Shown piece after piece: positions 44,867 to 57,080 of a stretch of DNA of 64,000 bases. Within the stretch, counting starts at the first letter, position 1. Every line of letters begins with the position of its first letter. Position numbers and translations under genes: made by a program. Under the pieces are notes generated by a model. It made no database searches, was not told where the DNA came from, and saw nothing but the letters and a program-made list of their open reading frames with translations. Source of the DNA: Armillaria gallica (taxonomy: Eukaryota; Basidiomycota; Agaricomycetes; Agaricales; Physalacriaceae); assembly GCA_037576215.1 (NCBI GenBank), contig JBANDB010000005.1, forward strand, positions 1,116,001-1,180,000, written 5' to 3'.

Positions 44867-45103
44867 GATGACTTCCCCATGCTTGCCGGAAGAAGATCCG
44901 TCGTCTCGGAGCAATTTTGAGGTCGCTGAGACCTATAAACGAGCCGCATATCAACTAGTGTCCCCCACAAAACAGAAACCGATCCTTAGCTCGTCTTGGA
45001 CATTCGCACTGGCAACAGATAAGCGCAAGCAAGAGGATGACTTACGCTTGCTCGCGGGAAGAACACACGTCGTCTCGGAGCAATATTGAGGTCATTGCGA
45101 GAC
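44867..45103. repeat. Imperfect tandem duplication, period about 169 bp
   Basis: GATGACTTCCCCATGCTTGC...GTCGTCTCGGAGCAATTTTGAGG (44867-44922) recurs as GATGACTTACGCTTGCTCGC...GTCGTCTCGGAGCAATATTGAGG (45036-45090). Confidence 0.6.
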
Positions 45104-45269
45104 ACTGAGAGCGATGATGAGCAGCGAGTATGGAAGGGTACCGAAGACGAGTTACACAGAGACATTGTCCATGCTCTGTCGATGCTGCTAGGCTCGTACT
45201 ACCGATTCTATGCAAGGTCTATTCCATGAGGTGTAAGAAAGATTTAAGATGAACATACATTCCTTCATT

Positions 45270-45545
45270 AAATACTTCTGGCTGTTCCAGTTACATGTCT
45301 TGGGGCTCCCTTGACTGTACAATCCAGGCCTAATGTGACGATTCAATAATTGTTAGCATAGAAAAGATAGAAGGAGAATGAGACAAATATGTACCAGTCA
45401 TATACATGATCATCCTTCGGCCTATGGTCGCGTTTGGGCCAACTGGCAGACTAACAGATGCCCTGCTGATGCGTCGCATCGACACTAGGATGAAGCAGGG
45501 ATTCACATCGACTAAAAGTACCAACACGTATGTAGTAAGGTAATC
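45270..45545 (-). CDS. Unidentified reverse-strand exon pair
   Basis: On the minus strand an open exon (about 45540-45395) ends at a GTACAT donor, and an AG acceptor near 45332 continues the frame (LDCTVKGAPRHVTGTARS) to a stop near 45270. The first exon starts with a hydrophobic VLVLLVDV. The splice joins the frames cleanly, suggesting a real but partial gene; no domain is recognised and the 5' end is not found. Confidence 0.3.
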
Positions 45546-45998
45546 GTCACCCTGCAGCTACTCCTCATATCATCGAAGCATACTGACAGCCCTCTGTTGC
45601 AAAAGTAATCACGCGCCATCAGAGATGAGTGCTCGCTGAGAAATGACCATTCAGTTCATGGGGCTGTTCGGATCCGCATCACCGTTGACGTCCGCGTAAG
45701 TAGTAAGGCTCGGAAAGATAACGTCGCACTCCTCAAAATTGTATAGGAAGAAAGATTAGTTCTTTTTTGATAACGGGTGTATAGTAATCCACATCAGTGT
45801 ATGTAGATGAAGGTAAGCTGTGATGTACTAACCGCCAGTTCCTGCGGCGATATATCATCTTCAATCAACTGGAGTCAAGGACCCGGTCCGAGATCCGTAT
45901 TGTCTGCGGCTGCAGTAATAGTAGATACGAACATTTTAATTCCTCTTGCGCAAAAATATCTAATCAATTGGCCCCTTTCTATTCGTTCATCTCTGACT

Positions 45999-46065
45999 GG
46001 AGAGGGAGTCAGATTGGAGATAGGCAATGTAATTGACAATGTCGAGGTTCGACTCCTACTCTCCA
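45999..46065 (+). repeat. tRNA-like sequence (67 nt) with paired acceptor arms
   Basis: GGAGAG at the start can pair with CTCTCC at the end; GAGGTTCGACTCC is a good B-box. The anticodon arm is irregular, so this is a tRNA-derived repeat or pseudogene. The homologous place in the right copy (about 54905-54940) is largely deleted. Confidence 0.45.
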
Positions 46066-46176
46066 CGTGCCCAAATGGTATATTCGCTTGGTTTTTAGTG
46101 GAAATACAGCCTCATGCTCGGGTCTGTCCTGGAGCTCAGAATTTTGGTATTTGAGTTGTAATACTTGAGCTTCTGT

Positions 46177-46237
46177 GGGAGATGGGTAGTGCACGAGCAA
46201 CGTCATATGACACTCGAGGTTCGACTCCTCCTCTCCA
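46177..46237 (+). repeat. tRNA-like sequence, family T1, second copy
   Basis: GGGAGATGGGTAGTGCACGAGC (A-box) and GAGGTTCGACTCCTCCTCTCC (B-box plus acceptor). The flank (GGAGCTCAGAAT) also matches the sequence upstream of 42098. Confidence 0.45.
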
Positions 46238-46660
46238 TAAAATGATGCCAGCGTGGACGTCCCTTTTTCCTAGATGAACTTGCAAGCTCTTACTCGAATC
46301 TCTGTTTGGAAAGCAAGGTCATAGCTTTGTATCTATCGCGTGAAAGGTGGTTATAATTAAGGTGTCCCGGACCTTGGGTTAGGGAAATTAGTAATTTATG
46401 GGGAGGGTTAGTGGTTTTTGCCGGAAAATGAGTGTTTCCCATCCCGGTCCCTATGCAGTGCATTGAGAATAAAAACGGGGTTCAAGTCAAAATGTAGTAT
46501 ATCCGTCGCTCGACAAGGAGACATATCAAGAGATGGAGGATCAGAAAAGTACATGGAAGCTAAGACAACACCAGAGAGATACAAATCAAATCACGCATTA
46601 GGCGGATTCGTGGCAGAACAGGAGGTATAAAAACTTGAACGATATAGAATATGTACCAAC

Positions 46661-46730
46661 ACGAGGGGGGGATTGAACTCCGTCCTTCAGCCGGAAGTGC
46701 GTATTAACTACTACGCTCTAGCGCTGCAGG
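46661..46730 (-). repeat. tRNA-like sequence, family T2, copy 2
   Basis: The minus strand has GCAGCGCTAGAGCGTAGTAGTTAA (A-box) and GGAGTTCAATCCCCCCC (B-box). Gypsy element 2 inserted at the equivalent place in the right segmental copy (58516/58517). Confidence 0.45.
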
Positions 46731-47564
46731 AAAAATGGTTTACATCAGATAGCAAATGTTTGCGTAGCACTAATCCCAAAATCCACGCTACCAACGTGTC
46801 CCGTGAACTGGCAAGTGTTTGAGAAAGGAAGTGGGCATAATCTGTGTAGATGATAAAGGTAGAGAAAACGTCCTTGGTCTCGATGTGCAGATCAAGAGTT
46901 ACTAGTTATTTGAGGGGATGATGGGAGGTGGCAGGTTATGCCTCTCAGAGGAGCGAATATATCTGTAGAAGCCAATTAGGATACCCGAGTGTGTAAATTG
47001 TCCTGACCCCTAGACGGGACAGAAAAACGAGTTTCATCTGTATCCTTGTCAGTTTCTAGCCTTTAGGTAAGGAGAAATCACAAATGACTCTGGAGGTGGC
47101 ATTAACAAAGCTTGGAATGCGTACAAGAGATAAAATTGACTTTCAGATCGCAAAGCAGATACTATCTGCCTAGCATTATGGGTAATCAGGACGCTTCGGA
47201 ATTGATGACCATTCATGTTATGGCATAGAATGTTTCATTGAACGGTTTGATTTTGATGCGAAGAGCCCTTTCGGGATTTGACGAGAGCTGGATTTGGGAA
47301 GGAAGTGATTAGCACGGAGAAGAAGGAAAAGGCGGGCCGTCCCCGAGGTCCGGATTTTCTGTGGCAAATCACAAACAAGCGCATATAACCATCTTTACCA
47401 GAACCTCGACGCTACTACTATGACATGCGATCCCAGGTTCGCCTAAACAAAAATGGAACTACTTTGGTGCGCTCTTTTCGCGTGCTCGGGAGATTAGCTC
47501 TAGCTAGTCATCGCAAGGACAGGGTTCCATTCCTGGGGCATCGAAGCAAGGGTGTGTCCATTAT
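46731..47564. other. Spacer with a B-box-like sequence
   Basis: No gene recognised. GGGAGATTAGCTCTAGCTAG..GGGTTCCATTCCTGG at about 47489-47537 resembles a tRNA (A- and B-box) on the plus strand but is incomplete. Confidence 0.3.
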
Positions 47565-49440
47565 AGTGCGCATATAACATCACGGAAAGATTTTAGGCTC
47601 AGAAAAAGCTCGATGTTACGCGACTGAAGTGGGACAGATTCAGGTGATTGATTTAGACTTAGTACCTAAATCGTAAAGGTGCGTTTCCCTGCATTGTATG
47701 AAGAGGCGTGTGCTGAAGGCTACACCGTCACCATGGTGTCATCGGGCAAGAAGAATTCAGCATGGTCACATGGAGCGTGGCTGCATGGTTGTCAGCGTGG
47801 TTGACACATCACCGGACTCCTATCAAAAGTTGATCAAGTCCATCAAACGCGACGAGAGTCGACGTGTTCCGTTAACTTCTGTTGCTCCTTCCATAGAACC
47901 AGCTTCATTATGATCTGTAAGGTTCAAATATGAATGCCTTGCTAGGATATTGGAACACTTTAAAATGTGGTGAATAGCATGAAAATATCATTTGAAAGGG
48001 ATTGACAAGTTTAAGAGTATCAAAAGCATTGTAGCCGAAGTAGATAATTTTATGAGTATCCAAACAATATAAAAATTCCTTAGAGGCAGTTATCTAAGCT
48101 AAAAGTAATAAGGTACACAATGTGGGGTTCCTTGTGAAGAGCACACAGTGAGAAGAATACAGTATTCTGTAGTTGATATGAGTGACACCAAAGAAACAAG
48201 CCAATAAAAATGAAATTATGTGAATGATGCACTTTCTGAAGGCAATCTTGTACAGACCAATGTGATCTGAATGTGAAGCCTGCATGGTCCACATGGCTGC
48301 ATGGTTGTGTGGTTGCATGGTATGCTGGCATGGTCAGTTGCATGGTCAATGCAAATCTTCACATAAGAAATGGATATCAGTAAATTAGTATCCATGATCG
48401 GTTGTATCAGTACTTGACACTTTGAAGCTATATTGATGCTGTATTGATAGGTGATCGATGTCTACAGCACCACTCTATGATCTTCGAGTACTTGGTATGG
48501 AAAAGCACCAAAATTTGAACATTTAAGCTTCTCCCATTTATGAAAATATACATTAAGATATACTGGTCACCCGAAATCATAGACCCAAAGTGTGAAACAC
48601 TGTAATTGGAGGATATCGGAAGTGCAGTTTTGGTATCATTTTTCAACTGGGTATCTTTGTTGGAAGATATTCAGGAATAAAAACAAAACAAACATGAGGA
48701 TATCATTACAAAAGCTCACAAGAATTGTAGGTGCAGTAAATATATTAAATATAGTTGAGTTCAACTGGAGTTGAGCCAATGACTTGTGTGGCTGCATGTC
48801 CACACACCATGCTAGTGTGGTACCACACAGGTGACCACGCAGAATTTCTAGTGCCCAGTGTCATCGATACCTCTGCTCATACTGGCCCCAGTGTGAGACA
48901 TTTGACGAAACATTCACCACACCAGTCTCATCACCCAAGCCTTGGGCCTCTCCTACCAATACTGCACCTCCACTTTCCCACTTTGTCTTGCCATGCTCTC
49001 CAGATGATAGTCCCTCCCTCCTGGGACCCACTAGTGAATGCACAATTGTCGCTCATGGATACAGAGCCAGTGCGAATCCTGCCTTCTTCAACAAGGTGAA
49101 GCACATGCGTTCTTGGATGAGCTACTGCACAAACAAGGTGCCACTTACTGGATGAAGATATTTTCACCACCAAATCATCCAGTAGCGACTGCACCATCCT
49201 TTCCCACACATACATGCTTCCACTCTCTCTATAGCTACATCTGCACCACCAATGGCCTCTACATCATATGTCCCATCACCGGTCACCCATCGGCCACTCC
49301 CACCATAATGGATGAACACTTTCCTCTCGCCAGGTCCACTGCCAGTTCCAATCCTCTGTTTCAATCCACACCAATGCTCGTGGAAACAGCATTCACCATA
49401 GAGAGGAAACTGAGTTTCATATGCTTCTGGTGCCATGTTT
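47565..49440 (+). repeat. Repeat unit P, copy 2 (interrupted by hAT-like element copy 2)
   Basis: 47565-47743 matches 19670-19835, and 48858-49440 matches the continuation at 19836 to about 20345. The plus strand at 49205-49330 encodes the TLDc leader (CTTNGLYII, ITGHP, TIMDEHF), homologous to the N-terminus of TLDc copy B. The fragment ends near 49440 without TLDc core, so it is a truncated pseudogene. Confidence 0.6.
47744..48857 (-). mobile_element. 1114-bp non-autonomous hAT-like element, copy 2
   Basis: It is the reverse complement of 30656-31812 along its length. Ends: GGGCAAGAAGAATTCAGCATGG on the left and, complemented, TGGGCACTAGAAATTCTGCG on the right. An exact 8-bp repeat GTGTCATC flanks it (47736-47743 and 48858-48865). 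Repeat unit P copy 1 near 19836 shows the site without the insertion. No coding frame. Confidence 0.85.
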
Positions 49441-51992
49441 TTAATTAAGGGGATGACTTGGGGGCAAATACCTTATCTTTTTCATGCCATACTCTCAGGT
49501 GTTCATAGTTGGTCCACCACTGTATCTCTGGGGAAATAAAGACTACCATTACTCCTTCACTTCTTGTGCTAGTAAACAGTGTGTCAGAGAACTAACAGCA
49601 TGTCAGAGAACTAACCAGTTGACAGTATTGAGATGCATATTCATGGAGGCTGTGGATGGCCATATCTCTGTATTCAAGTCTCTCATGCATTTCATTTTGG
49701 ATGGAACCTGTAATACAAGGGCGACTGGGTCTCTGAGTATAAGTCCACATTCCCACCTCTCCATCACTTTGTTTTATGCATCACCATTGTGCTATTATCT
49801 GGGGTTAGTTCTGTATTAGAACACTCATTCATCTAGCTTGTTCCCCATGTCATCTGTTTTGTCACTAGGCTCCTGGACAATCACTTACTCATTGACTAGA
49901 CTGCAAACCTGGGAAGCAATCACTTTAGTTCTTTCTTGGCCATGTTTCACTCTTGTTTTCTTGGTTGGAAGCTCGAGTTCTCACAAGAATCAGAGAAAAT
50001 GCCCTTGCAGACCTGGCATCTACTTAAGATATAGTGTGAGCCATTTATATCAAACATTTTTACTTCAATAGACTGATTTTTCATAAGATACAAACTCTGA
50101 AATTCTGAGATTGAAGTCTTAAACCCAGTGAAGGAGTTTCTCAGCTATCCCCTCCCCACCTTGAGTCCTAGGTCTGAACCTCGAAACATGTGCTGTTAAA
50201 TTGATAAGTAGTTGATCAGGGAACTCTTAAATATGCAGGTTCAGTGGGCAGCTAGGAAATCAGAGGGGCACGTATTGACCACCACACTTCTCTCATTGAG
50301 GTATGGAAAATATCTGATCAGTCAGATGCGAGGTGGTGGTGGTGCAAATTCAAAATCCCTCCAGAGTTGCTGCAGGAAGGAAGAGTATGTCATGCTCAGT
50401 GTAGTGGATAGCATCATCAAACTGGGGTTCAATTCCCCCATATTCAATTGGCACTGGGAGTGTGATCCATTCTTTTTGATATGAGTCTGGTGAAGACTAC
50501 TTATAAATTCGTGGTTTTTTGTGATCTTTGCAGAACATCCTGGCTCAGGTGAAATGGTCTCTCCAGTGAAGGGGTTCAATTCCCCATTGATTCCCTAAAT
50601 ACAGGTGTAAAAAACTTTGATTTTTTTGGTTACAAGCAAATTTGTGAGTTGTAAGTTTTGAGCTTCTAAGCCCTACAACATGTCATACTTGCTACTCACT
50701 TTGTTCAGATAATCCAGGTGAGATATTTACTGGATGAACTAAACTCTTACTCTGGTCATGTATATTTTTGATTTGCCTTTATATGACCTTGTGTTCTCCT
50801 ACATGTAGATTCTGAGAAGGGAGCCATGTGCCTCCAATAATAAGTGTTGCAAACCTCCTAGACATGGAGAATGAAAAACAAGTGTTGGTATATCTATTGC
50901 TCATCTGATATGATTGCAACAGAACAGTAATATAACAACCATTATTTGATGGTCTAAAAAGATCTCAGCCTAAATGCAATGTATGCAAGGAGGAATCGAA
51001 CCTTGATGAATTGAATGTGTGTATTAACCACTATGCTCTGGGGCTGTAATGATGGATCAGGTTAACTGATATTCAAAATGCATGATGCGAGAATGAGGAA
51101 TTGAGGGTAGCCATTAGAGCATGAAGGAAAGAGAGGACATCACACCATACAGAGCATTAAAGTCAGATTGAATCTGTGAGCAAGGGTAGGTTCATACACT
51201 GTTATCCAAGGTCAGTTCTTTATCTAGACACTTGAAACATTGAACTTGTTCTCTGGTGCACTGTAAGCTTCATCTATGGGCTAGGCAACAGATTACTATA
51301 CTGCAAACCCTCATTTAGAATTTTCTTGGCCATGGTTGGAAGCTCAGATTTGAACAGGAAAATTCCCTGCATACCACCATTATTATATTCTAATTTTTTG
51401 TCAGATACAAACTCAGAGATACCCAGATTGAAGTCTCACATCTCCAAGCAAGTCCTTATTTTCTTTTCGGGAGGAAGCCCCTTTTGTTTGCCATGGGTTA
51501 TGGAATTCTGATTGTTCACATGGAAGTACCCTCAATGCCTTGGAGGCTTCTTTCTGGTGGTGGTGTAGATTTAAGCTGCTGGGAAAGGAAGAGTAAGTAG
51601 GGATTATTCATAATGGTCTGCATCCAGGATGTATATCTGTGTACATGGGTATGGATCAAGCGAAATGGCCCCTCTGTCCAAGGGGTTTGAGTCCCTATAT
51701 CCAAATCTGTAGGATAAAAAATGTTGTGCTTTTTTTTTCTTGGTTCTTCATGGTTTTATTAGCCCTCTCTGAGTGGGAGAGAAATTTTGATTATGGAACC
51801 TGGTTGTAGTGTGAAGGAGGGAATCAACACTGCATCAAGCATTGCATGCATACTCCCAATCAAATATTTCTGGGCAGTGTGGGTGAAAATTCCAAACCCT
51901 GCAAGAGAAAGAGAGTGTTGTTTGAATCCACTCTCTTTCCAAGGGAATTGCAATTTTTTTTGTTTCAAACAGAGCCTGGCTTTCAATTAATG
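49441..51992. other. CpG-poor region with degenerate tRNA-like repeats
   Basis: No protein gene recognised. TAGTGGATAGCATC with GGGGTTCAATTCCCCC (about 50398-50440) and a family T2 sequence at 50983-51049 (minus: TAGTGGTTAATACAC and GGTTCGATTCCTCC) are tRNA-like. Related strings around GTGAAATGG..GGGGTTCAATTCCCC (50549-50585) and GCGAAATGG..GGGGTTTGAGTCCC (51659-51695) suggest a dispersed repeat. Confidence 0.4.
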
Positions 51993-52489
51993 TGCTAAAG
52001 AAAGAATGAGGATTGGGGTGGGTGGAATAGTTTTTCTAAAAACATTTTCCCATTGTGTAACCTGTGGGGGACAGTTCTGAGATAAGTACAGGTATTTCTC
52101 AAGCTCAGAACAATGACTAGCCAGCAAATCATGAGCTCTATTTGGACATGGGTAGTGCAACAGTTAGCAGTATTGCCCAGCACTGCAGGTTTGACTCCTC
52201 CTCTCCATGCTGCCCTTTGACACAAAATGAGATACTTTTTAGTAAATTAAGCAACTTACATTGGAGTTCAATCTTGTCTTCCATGAATTCTCTGAGCTTA
52301 CAGGGAAAAAAACTTCGAGACTATACAGAACATGTGGATGAGGAGGAATCGAACCTTGGGGGTGAGCCATATTAACCACTATGCACCAGCATTGCAAGAA
52401 AAAACAACTCCTTACAATGAATGATGAGGAGGCACTCATAAACCAAGGGCAGTGAGGAGATCACACATTAAAATCAGCATTAGATTGAT

Positions 52490-54510
52490 CTATCCTGTGC
52501 ACCACATGTCCAAATATGCACACTCAAATGGCACAACTCCTCTGGCACCCATCCTCTTTGGCGAACACAGCATATCATTCCCAAATGTCAGACAACATGC
52601 TAATGAGCCATCTGGCAGGCTCTTGTCAACATACAGCCTATGCGACCTGCCTACACCTCCAAAGCTCAGGTAATTTGGCTTGCAGAGTGCCATGTAGTTG
52701 ATTCCCCCAGTGATTTTGAACAAAGAGAACTTAGTGTTAGAGTATCTCTATAGAAATATAGATGACATGTTAGCTGGGAAGAGGTGACAGGAATGGAAAT
52801 GTATGATTATCCACTGTCATAGTAACCCTGTCCCCTGCTCTGCAGTATTCCATCCGCTATGAACGCACTGATATGCTTGGTATCAGGCTACCCATAGATT
52901 TTGCAATTTTCTATCAAATAGTGCAGTCTATGAGCAGTACAGAGAGCTAGAGTGAAGGCTTTACACTGATAGCTAGTATATTACATAAGATAGTGAGCAA
53001 TGCAGTATTAAAACAGACTTAGAAGTAACACCTAGATGAGTCAACTCTATAAGCCTTCAACACTGAATGCTATTCCCTGCCCAAAACAAGACTATTTACA
53101 GTTGGAACCAAGGGACACATCAAGATGAGTTACAAACATAAAAGCAGAACACAGAAGGACTAGATTACTCATCATCTTGATGACTTGAATGAACCTAGAA
53201 AAGAATTGCTAAGTCCACAATGATACACACAGTGAAATGAACTTAGTTTAGAACACGACTAAACTTAGGAATAACTGAATAACCAACACTTGGTGCCAAG
53301 ATAGCTAATTAAGATCATGCACTGATTGAGGCAATACAATCTTGGTCCAATGATTGATCATGATTGGTGGTTACATCCTTGAAATACCATGCAAGCCATA
53401 GTATTGAATAGGAATCTATGCAACAAGGTATGAAAGAGAAGCGAGGGGTTCCTACAGATCAGTAGGACACACCTTGGCAATAGAATGACTATTAGTCATT
53501 CTGCCCAACTAAATAGAAACCTTGGAATGGCACAATACTTGTAAATTAATTACTCATCATTTGTATTGATACTCAAAACTCATACCATAATTACTTTTAG
53601 ATACAAGCTCCTATACCTAGGCTAGAAACTGTATAAATTAGCAGCAACTAGACACATAATGGCAGGAAAGCATTCCCCTCAAATTTGTGCTAGTAGCCTT
53701 ATAGCTACCTAATCAATCACTGGTTTTACTTGCATATCCTCAACTGAAGTGAATTAAGTTTACCAAGTCAACCCCAAAAGGGCAGCTATAAGTAATCTAG
53801 AAGAACAAAATAGGAAGAAGAGTCGTCCTCACATTTGTGCCTTGCTAGTTAATTGAACTGCTCCGCATACAAAGGCCTCGTGGTCCCTCACTGACTAAAG
53901 TGATCTAGACATGCTAAGTCAACCACAGACCAAAGACATTGCCTAGTTGAAGTGAAATAAGCCCTAGAACACTTTAAGTTTGAACAGTTAACAAGTCAGT
54001 GTACTTTTTGTAGAACTTTGGTTCTTTGTTGCAAGTGCATGTGCTTGTGTTGTAATTGAGTCCATGCACTCCAGAGCAATTACACTCTTTGTAGACCTCT
54101 AGGTCTTTGATTGTTTGATTGTTAAAGCTTCCCTAGTTAAAGCCTTACAAGCTTTTCCAGACAAAGTCATTTTGAGTCTAAGCCACTCAAATTATACCTT
54201 ACAAAAACCTCTATGTCCATCTACCTCACTGCCATGATTAGTGTATCTCGTGTAAACACTTCTAGACTTGAATTGAAGTTGTTTTAAAGCAAAAACCAAT
54301 TGATTATCAAAATCTAAGTACACCATGAGTGCTTCTACCATACTCACCCTTGAACTTAATATTGGTGATTGTGTGTGTGTGTATGTGATTTAGTATCTAG
54401 ATTGATGATCTAGACACTTATTTCATTTGCATGCTGCCTGTTACTGAGCACATCAGAGCAAAAGATAGTGTCATCACCATCCTTGACAACAATGAGTGCA
54501 CTAGCAGCAA
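52490..54510 (-). pseudogene. TLDc-domain gene, copy C, split by a solo LTR
   Basis: On the minus strand, a short piece (54510-54456) carries the counterpart of the VDKDDGDT stretch. Then comes the solo LTR, and the gene resumes at 52868-52490 with YYDSG, YTNTKFSLFKITGGINYMALC, LSFGG, LYVDKS, CLTFGNDMLCSPK and PFECAYLDMW, stop 52490-52492. The frame after LSFGG is continuous here, unlike copy B. A TAG replaces the Trp of FLW near 52747. The N-terminal half is missing. Confidence 0.7.
52869..54455 (+). mobile_element. Solo LTR (1587 bp), family L1, copy b
   Basis: It matches 7481-9102 throughout, begins TGATATGCTTGG and ends GAGCACATCA. Flanks GCAC (52865-52868) and GAGC (54456-54459) correspond to GCGC in the empty site of TLDc copy B (about 42829), so the target duplication was GCGC and has since mutated. 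Nearly every CpG of copy a is TG or CA here, for example TTTTGCGATT against TTTTGCAATT. Confidence 0.85.
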
Positions 54511-54744
54511 TTGGGTACACAACAGAAAGTGACTACACTTTGATGAGTAATACACATACTGGGTAGCATGTATTGGTGAATTTGAGTCACCATTGATGTC
54601 CATGGTAGCAAGGGGAAAACTCCATACACTTGGACCATTCCATCAGGCAAGATGATGTTTACTTGCCAATGTTGAACAGGAGGAAAGGTTAATGAGGGCA
54701 TTATTTTTGGAAAATTGAGGATATTGGCAGGAAGTAATAAAAAA
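54511..54744. other. Unmatched CpG-poor spacer
   Basis: Replaces the 42900-45780 section of the left segmental copy. No gene recognised. Confidence 0.25.
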
Positions 54745-55229
54745 AAGTTCACATCAGTCTATGTAGATGTTGGTAAGCTGTGATGTACTTCAATCAGCTT
54801 GAGTCAAGGACCTGGCACAAGATCCATATTTTCTGTAGCTGCAGTGATAGTAGATACAAGTGTTTCAATTCCTCTTTTGCAACTAATTAGCTCTAATCAA
54901 TTCAGCCTTTGTATGTATTCAACTCCTTCTCTCCATGCTACATACCAAACATGGAAGTCCCTTTTTCCTAGATGAACTTGTGAACTCTTTATTGAAATTT
55001 CTGCTTCACTGGCTAGGTCATAGCTTGCTACCCAGAGCATGAAAGGTGGTGAGAATTAATGTGTCTCAGAGCTTGGGTTAGCAAAATTAGTAATTTATGA
55101 GGAGGGTTAATGGATTTTGTCAGAAAATGAGTGTTTCCTCTCCTGGATCCTATGCAGTTCATTGAGAATGAAGAAGAGTATCATTGTGAGAGGAAGAGAT
55201 GGAGGATCAGGAAGGAAAGTACATGGAAC

Positions 55230-57038
55230 TATGGGCATAATACTGTCCAGAAAATCAGACGGGGCTGAGCATGCACACCAGATGTCATATTGGATACATT
55301 CAGGTGCAATTTATTTCTTTTCAGACACAAGTTACCATTCTATCCTCTAATATACTCAACAAGATTCAAATTCATGCTCAAGTTGTGATATATCTGCCTA
55401 TAATTTTCATCACAAGTCAGGGACTTGTCCTTTTTAGCACAAGTTTTATTCTCTCTTGGCAACAATCACAAGTTGACCTTACATTGTTTCTTTTGAAGAC
55501 ATTATTTCTCAGTATTTGGTTCAGGGTAATGCATAAGTGAGTCTCTGAGTCTCTGTTTTGAAATTCCCTCTTGAATATGCCTGGTTTTAATATTGCATCT
55601 GCATGTTCAGGCCTTAATGTGATGCAGTATCTATTCTGATGGCTATTTAAGCTTCTGCCTATGACTATGTAGATCACTCAGGCTCAGACTAATCTCATGT
55701 AGCTTAAAATATGCTGTGGTGAAGTGTTTCAATGTAAAATATTATCTATGATCTTGATATCTTCTATGGATAATATAACTGTTTATTGATGAACTATGCT
55801 ACAAAAAAGGATTAATACACTACAGAAGCTTCATAGAATATCCCCTATAAATACTTGCACTGACCTTTCAAAGTATTTAGCAAATGCTCAGATTTGAGCA
55901 ACATTGCTCAATTCATGCTTGATCTGCATGATGTGGCTGGCTTAGTTTGCCAAAAGCCCAGCATGTCCGATATAGCTACATTGAATAATGCTGAAATGTG
56001 ACTGGGAAACTTGAAATATCTCCCACTTGTGTGAGATTGACCATTCAACTGCTTGCTTGCACATTTTTGAGACAGCTGCTCTGTACTTGTGCACATAGTC
56101 ACTAGGCATTTCAAGCTTGTATGAATTTGTGGTACAGAAGGAACTTGTATAAGTCATCCATTTAAATGGCTTCTGTTCAAAATACAGAGGACTGAACTGT
56201 AGTTTCTGGACAGTATTATGCCCATATTATGGTGTCCAAAAATTCTGATGGATGCAAGTGGTATTTCTTTGGACAAAAGTTGAATATTGGTGTGCAAGTT
56301 AGCCTGTATCCTCCCTCAAGTTAAGAAGTATTGCACACAACTTGAAGGATACTGTTGACTATGACTTCGGAATAAGAAATCTATGACATAGGCAAATCTC
56401 CACACTGATGGCCAACACCTGGATATCTAATGCTTGATTCCATATAGGATACCAATACCAAAATTCTGAGAAATGATACAGTCTAGTACCTATGCCTTTC
56501 AGCAGGCTTCATCATTCTCATTAAGCCTTCTTTTTGTCAATGGATTGAAGAGTGTTTGAATGCATGATTAACTGTCTGAATGATATCAAAAGGTATGCCA
56601 GTTTGGAAGTAAATCATGGCACAAAAGACATACATATCTTGAATTCCCTCAAGCAGGACCTGCTACTGAGGAGCAAACCATTGTTGACAATAACTAAGAC
56701 AAAGAAATCTAAAACCAATCTTCATTCTGTGAGTTAGTGACAAATAATAGATGAAGCCAATAGATACAATGAGTTTGGTCCACCCAAACAATGAAGCCAA
56801 GACTTATGGCAGCCTCTGAAATGATGTCAGCCTGTTCAACCACCTCATCCCTCTCATGACCCACAGATCTTATCTGGACATCTACAAAACTGTGATATGA
56901 ATTATCTGCTGATACATGTATTTTGTATTCATAGAAAGCATAGGAAAATCAGTTAACTTGCCTACTTGATTACTCAACTTGTGTCTGGAAAATGTTTACT
57001 TGTATCTACCTGAATTTTTGAATGCTATTATGCCCATA
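55230..57038. mobile_element. Composite TIR element (1.8 kb) with three TATGGGCATAAT ends
   Basis: The left end TATGGGCATAATACTGTCCAG (55230-55250) is mirrored at 56206-56226 as a perfect inverted copy, and a third inverted end ATTATGCCCATA closes the element at 57027-57038. The flanks share TGGAA (55224-55228 and 57039-57043), and the left segmental copy near 46553 shows the empty site GTACATGGAAGC. It may be one element inserted in or beside a relative. Short frames inside show no transposase. Confidence 0.6.
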
Positions 57039-57080
57039 TGGAATAATAGAGAGATACAAATCAAATCATGCATTACACGG

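Larger units (their letters stand above)
41951..46665 (+). repeat. Segmental repeat S, left copy (CpG-retaining)
   Basis: 41951 to about 42870 matches 51993-52868 plus 54456 to about 54510, and 45790-46665 matches 54745-58516 after removing insertions, in the same order and strand. The middle (42900-45780) has no partner in the right copy. The segment contains two inverted tRNA-like sequences, a TLDc pseudogene and three further tRNA-like sequences. Confidence 0.75.

Noticed and set aside
47489..47541. tRNA gene on the plus strand
   Set aside because: A- and B-box-like strings are present but the length and arms do not form a cloverleaf I can support.
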